Shown: positions 17,301-19,708 of the stretch, in pieces
How the letters are laid out: every line of letters begins with the position of its first letter
How positions within the stretch are numbered: the stretch's first letter is position 1
Assembly: GCA_946491915.1 (NCBI GenBank)
Contig: CAMLYR010000020.1
Coordinates: 1-19,708, forward strand
Direction of reading: 5' to 3'
Origin: an uncultured Clostridium sp.
GTDB taxonomy: Bacteria > Bacillota_A > Clostridia > TANB77 > CAG-508
Length of the DNA stretch: 19,708 nucleotides
Translations under genes and position numbers: made by a program
Notes under the pieces: model-generated
What the model was told of the DNA's origin: nothing
Seen by the model: the letters and a program-made list of their open reading frames with translations, nothing else
Database searches by the model: none

Positions 17301-18233
17301 GTGAGTAATATACATATAGTTTCCAACGGCATATATTTTCCTAAAAAACAGATAAAAAATGATGAGCTAGAAAAAATACTGAACTTAGAAAGTGGATATA
17401 TTGAAAAAAGAACAGGAATAAAAAACAGATATTATGCAATAAATGAAACCATACAAGAGATGGCAGTAGGAGCTGTAAAAAATCTTTTTATTTCAGAAAA
17501 TGAAAAGCAAAATATAGATCTTATTATATCAGCAACCACAAGTACAGATATGTTAATGCCAGGAATATCAAATTATGTACAAAAAAAATTAGGACTTTCT
17601 CCATGTATATGCTTAGACATATTAGCTGGATGTGGTGGATATGTAAATGCATTTGATATTGTTAAAGTATATATGGACTCACGAAATATAAAAAGAGCCT
17701 TAATTATTGGGGCAGATAAATTATCTGAAATTATTGATAAAAAAGATATAGGAACAGCAGTGGTTTTATCTGATGGTGCTGGAGCAACCCTAGTAGAAAA
17801 AGAAGAAAGTACTTATCAAAAAATATATATGTCCAATATTAAAGCAGAAGAAGATAAAAATAATATTTTAACATATCAATATGGACAAAACGTATATATG
17901 AATGGAAAAGAAGTATATAAATATGCAGTAACTAGAACGGTTGAAAATATAAATGAATTAATAGAAAAAGCCCATATAACATTACAGGATGTAAAATATA
18001 TAGTAGCACATCAATCAAATTTAAAAATTATGAAATCCATAGCATCAAGATTACATATAGAAATGGAAAAGATGTATACAAATATACAAGAAAGAGGAAA
18101 TACTTTTTGTGCTAGTATACCAATTGCTTTGCATGATATGCAAAAAAAGGGATTGTTAAAAACAGGAGACAAGATAATTTTGTTAGGATATGGTGGAGGA
18201 TTAAATACAGGGAGTATTTTGATGGAAATATGA
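17301..18233 (+). CDS. fabH: 3-oxoacyl-ACP synthase III (FabH, KAS III)
   Basis: FabH starts fatty-acid synthesis by condensing acetyl-CoA or a branched acyl-CoA with malonyl-ACP. The 310-residue product has the triad Cys111 (ILAGCGGYVNAFD), His237 (VAHQSNLK) and Asn267 (ERGNTFCASIPIAL), and the C-terminal LGYGGGLNTGS loop. The start is a GTG at 17301, with GAAAGAGG six bases upstream. The motif around the active Cys is GCGGY rather than the more usual ACSGF, so primer preference may differ. It is followed by fabD and fabG. FabK and acpP are not between them. The 244-bp gap to fabD contains a long hairpin, described separately. Confidence 0.92.
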   Translation: MSNIHIVSNGIYFPKKQIKNDELEKILNLESGYIEKRTGIKNRYYAINETIQEMAVGAVKNLFISENEKQNIDLIISATTSTDMLMPGISNYVQKKLGLSPCICLDILAGCGGYVNAFDIVKVYMDSRNIKRALIIGADKLSEIIDKKDIGTAVVLSDGAGATLVEKEESTYQKIYMSNIKAEEDKNNILTYQYGQNVYMNGKEVYKYAVTRTVENINELIEKAHITLQDVKYIVAHQSNLKIMKSIASRLHIEMEKMYTNIQERGNTFCASIPIALHDMQKKGLLKTGDKIILLGYGGGLNTGSILMEI

Positions 18234-18242
18234 AAGAGTATA

Positions 18243-18439
18243 ATTGCTTATATATTTATATTTCATAAATTTTTCGGTTCAATACGATATTTAAGAATTT
18301 GTAACATCATATATTGAGCCTCTTTCACTCAGACCCTCACTTACGTGAGTACCGTGAACATCCCTCAATATATGATTAACAAATTCTAACATATCTCCAA
18401 TCACATTCAAAATTTATTCCATATAAATATATAAGCAAT
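18243..18439. repeat. Long inverted repeat / possible structured RNA in the fabH-fabD gap
   Basis: The outer 19-bp arms are perfect: 18243-18261 (ATTGCTTATATATTTATAT) and 18421-18439. After a 3x3 internal loop, 9 bp pair (18265-18273 with 18409-18417). A bubble of about 12/13 nt follows, then 5 bp (18286-18290 / 18391-18395), 9 bp (18294-18302 / 18379-18387) and 13 bp (18306-18318 / 18364-18376). The apex holds TTCAC/GTGAA (18324-18328 / 18354-18358) and CTCAC/GTGAG (18336-18340 / 18345-18349). The apex is far richer in G+C than its surroundings. There is no coding potential. It could be a MITE-like element, or an sRNA shaped like an extended double-stranded regulatory RNA. Confidence 0.8.
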
Positions 18440-18477
18440 AAAAAACAGATGATAATAAAAGAAAGGATGAAGAAAGA

Positions 18478-19407
18478 ATGAAAAGAGCATTTTTATTTCC
18501 AGGACAAGGCGCTCAAGTCGTAGGAATGGGAAAAGATATTTATGAAAAATATGATGAAGCAAAAAAGATTTATGATGAGGCTTCAAGAATATCTGGAATT
18601 GATGTAAAAAAACTTTGTTTTGAAGGTCCAGAAGAAGAACTTAATAAAACAGAAAACACACAAATTGCCATATTAACAACAAGTTTAGCAATATTAGAAG
18701 TCCTAAAAGCAAAAGGAATAGAAGCAGATATTGCAACTGGATTAAGCTTAGGAGAATATGGGGCATTAATTTATGCAGGAATTATCAGTTTTGAAGATGG
18801 AATCAAATTAATTCAAAAAAGAGGATATTATATGGGAAATCTTTTACCTGATGAAAAATTTTCTATGGCTGCAATTATTGGATTAGATTCAGGAAAAATA
18901 GAAGAGGTTTGTCAAGAAATTTCTAAGAAGAATAAATTTATTGTTGTTGCAAACTATAATTGTAGTGTACAAACGGTTATATCAGGACAAGAAGATGCGA
19001 TTGATGAAGCAATGGAAACATTAAAAGCACAAGGTGCTAAAAGAGCAATAAAATTAAATACAAGTGGACCATTCCATACAATAAAATTAGAAAAAGCAAA
19101 AGAAGCATATGAAAAAGAATTGGTAAGTATTGATTTTCATCTTGATGCAAAGACGAAAGTTATCAAAAATATTGATGGTACATATTATACGGAAAATGAT
19201 AACATAAAAGAAATTTTAGCAAATCATATTATCAGTCCAGTAAGATTTGATAAAGCAATTAAATTAATGGAACAAGAACAAGTAGAGGAATATCTAGAAA
19301 TTGGACCAGGAAGAACGTTAACAGGATTTGTAAAGAAAGATAATAAAGAAGCAAAAACATTTAATATTAATAGTGTAGACAGCTTAGAGAAATATTTAGA
19401 AGGCTAA
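18478..19407 (+). CDS. fabD: Malonyl-CoA-ACP transacylase FabD
   Basis: FabD moves malonyl from CoA to acyl carrier protein, giving the extender unit for FabH and other condensing enzymes. The 309-residue product has FPGQGAQVVGMGKD at the N terminus and the nucleophile Ser90 in GLSLGEYGAL. It also has the CoA-carboxylate Arg in LIQKRGYYM, and catalytic His200 in SGPFHT. The usual GHSLGE is GLSLGE here. AAAGGATGAAG lies upstream of the ATG. The gene is 244 bases after fabH, with the hairpin element between, so it may be read through from fabH or started separately. Confidence 0.97.
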   Translation: MKRAFLFPGQGAQVVGMGKDIYEKYDEAKKIYDEASRISGIDVKKLCFEGPEEELNKTENTQIAILTTSLAILEVLKAKGIEADIATGLSLGEYGALIYAGIISFEDGIKLIQKRGYYMGNLLPDEKFSMAAIIGLDSGKIEEVCQEISKKNKFIVVANYNCSVQTVISGQEDAIDEAMETLKAQGAKRAIKLNTSGPFHTIKLEKAKEAYEKELVSIDFHLDAKTKVIKNIDGTYYTENDNIKEILANHIISPVRFDKAIKLMEQEQVEEYLEIGPGRTLTGFVKKDNKEAKTFNINSVDSLEKYLEG

Positions 19408-19475
19408 TGTATGTACTGAAAGTAAAGAAAGGGAAAACTTAGCAAAAGTCAATATAAATTTACAAAGGGAGGAGA

Positions 19476-19531
19476 CATTTCTTAGCTTAAGTGAAAATGA
19501 TCAAAAGGTAAGGTGGTTCTCTGACACAAAA
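19476..19531. repeat. Possible decayed REP-like element before fabG
   Basis: GGAGACATTTC lies near 19471-19482 and GGTGGTTCTCTGACAC near 19511-19526. The second resembles GGGACGGTTCTC-type palindrome cores, but the two halves do not fold well together, so this is a weak call. The rest of 19408-19550 has no feature other than the fabG ribosome binding site. Confidence 0.25.
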
Positions 19532-19550
19532 AAAGAAAGGAAGAAGAAAA

Positions 19551-19708
19551 ATGGAAGAAAATAAAACTGTATTTGTAACAGGAGCTTCAAGAGGAATTGG
19601 AAAAGAAGTAGCCTTAAAATTTGCAGACAACGGGTATAATGTTGTTATTAACTATGTTTCAAGCAAAACAAATGTAGAAGAATTAAAAGCTGAATTTGAA
19701 AGTAAAGG
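19551..19708 (+). CDS. fabG: 3-oxoacyl-ACP reductase FabG, 3'-truncated by window edge
   Basis: FabG reduces 3-oxoacyl-ACP with NADPH in each round of fatty-acid elongation. Only about 52 residues are present. They start MEENKTVFVTGASRGIGKEV, with the short-chain dehydrogenase nucleotide-binding motif TGxxxGIG, and continue into the acidic/NADP-selecting region VVINYVSSKTN. The frame runs off the window. GAAAGGAAG lies upstream of the ATG. The family (short-chain dehydrogenase) is certain from the motif. The FabG name rests mainly on its place straight after fabD. Confidence 0.85.
   Translation, partial: MEENKTVFVTGASRGIGKEVALKFADNGYNVVINYVSSKTNVEELKAEFESK

Overview
This window looks like a piece of chromosome from a low-GC Gram-positive bacterium, most likely an uncultured Clostridia-type Bacillota. 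The evidence is very AT-rich DNA with A/T-ending codons, strong AGGAGG-type ribosome binding sites, and the Firmicutes gene order ffh-rpsP-khpA-rimM-trmD-rplS. There is also a dapA/dapB pair, queA/tgt, and a fabH-fabD-fabG cluster. I see no tRNA, rRNA, CRISPR array, phage module or intact transposase.

Layout. Positions 1-3986 (+) are a translation/secretion operon: the 3' part of ffh (with an apparent one-base frameshift), rpsP, khpA, rimM, trmD and rplS. The rplS product carries an unusual acidic tail of about 95 residues. A bidirectional terminator separates this operon from a minus-strand block at 4085-6675: dapB, dapA and an HD-domain hydrolase. Divergent from that block, at 6901-8415 (+), is a membrane-anchored coiled-coil protein that I do not recognise. 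Positions 8536-12813 (+) form a cell-envelope group: a processive-type GT2 glycosyltransferase, a GT39/PMT-like multi-spanning glycosyltransferase, and a membrane-anchored HExxH metallopeptidase-like protein with a jelly-roll-like segment. Positions 12926-17122 (+) hold queA, a small three-span membrane protein, tgt, and a membrane-anchored WG-repeat protein. After a strong terminator, 17301-19708 (+) is the start of a fatty-acid synthesis operon: fabH, fabD and a truncated fabG.

Genes that work together. QueA and Tgt act in queuosine modification of tRNA. DapA and DapB are the first two dedicated steps of the DAP/lysine pathway. FabD makes malonyl-ACP, FabH makes the first condensation with it, and FabG reduces the product. 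RimM, KhpA, TrmD, S16, L19 and Ffh serve ribosome assembly, tRNA modification and membrane targeting.

The most interesting material is mostly non-coding. Several intergenic gaps hold hairpins with GGGGAC/GTCCCC or GGACGTTTC-like cores that resemble REP-type palindromes. Two minus-strand leaders (upstream of dapB and of the HD gene) carry related hairpins whose stems change in a compensatory way. The fabH-fabD gap holds a nearly continuous hairpin of about 197 nt with a 19-bp perfect outer stem. The ffh frameshift falls exactly on the only in-frame CGG codon I could find in the window. None of these is proven to be a new system. They are the places to look first.
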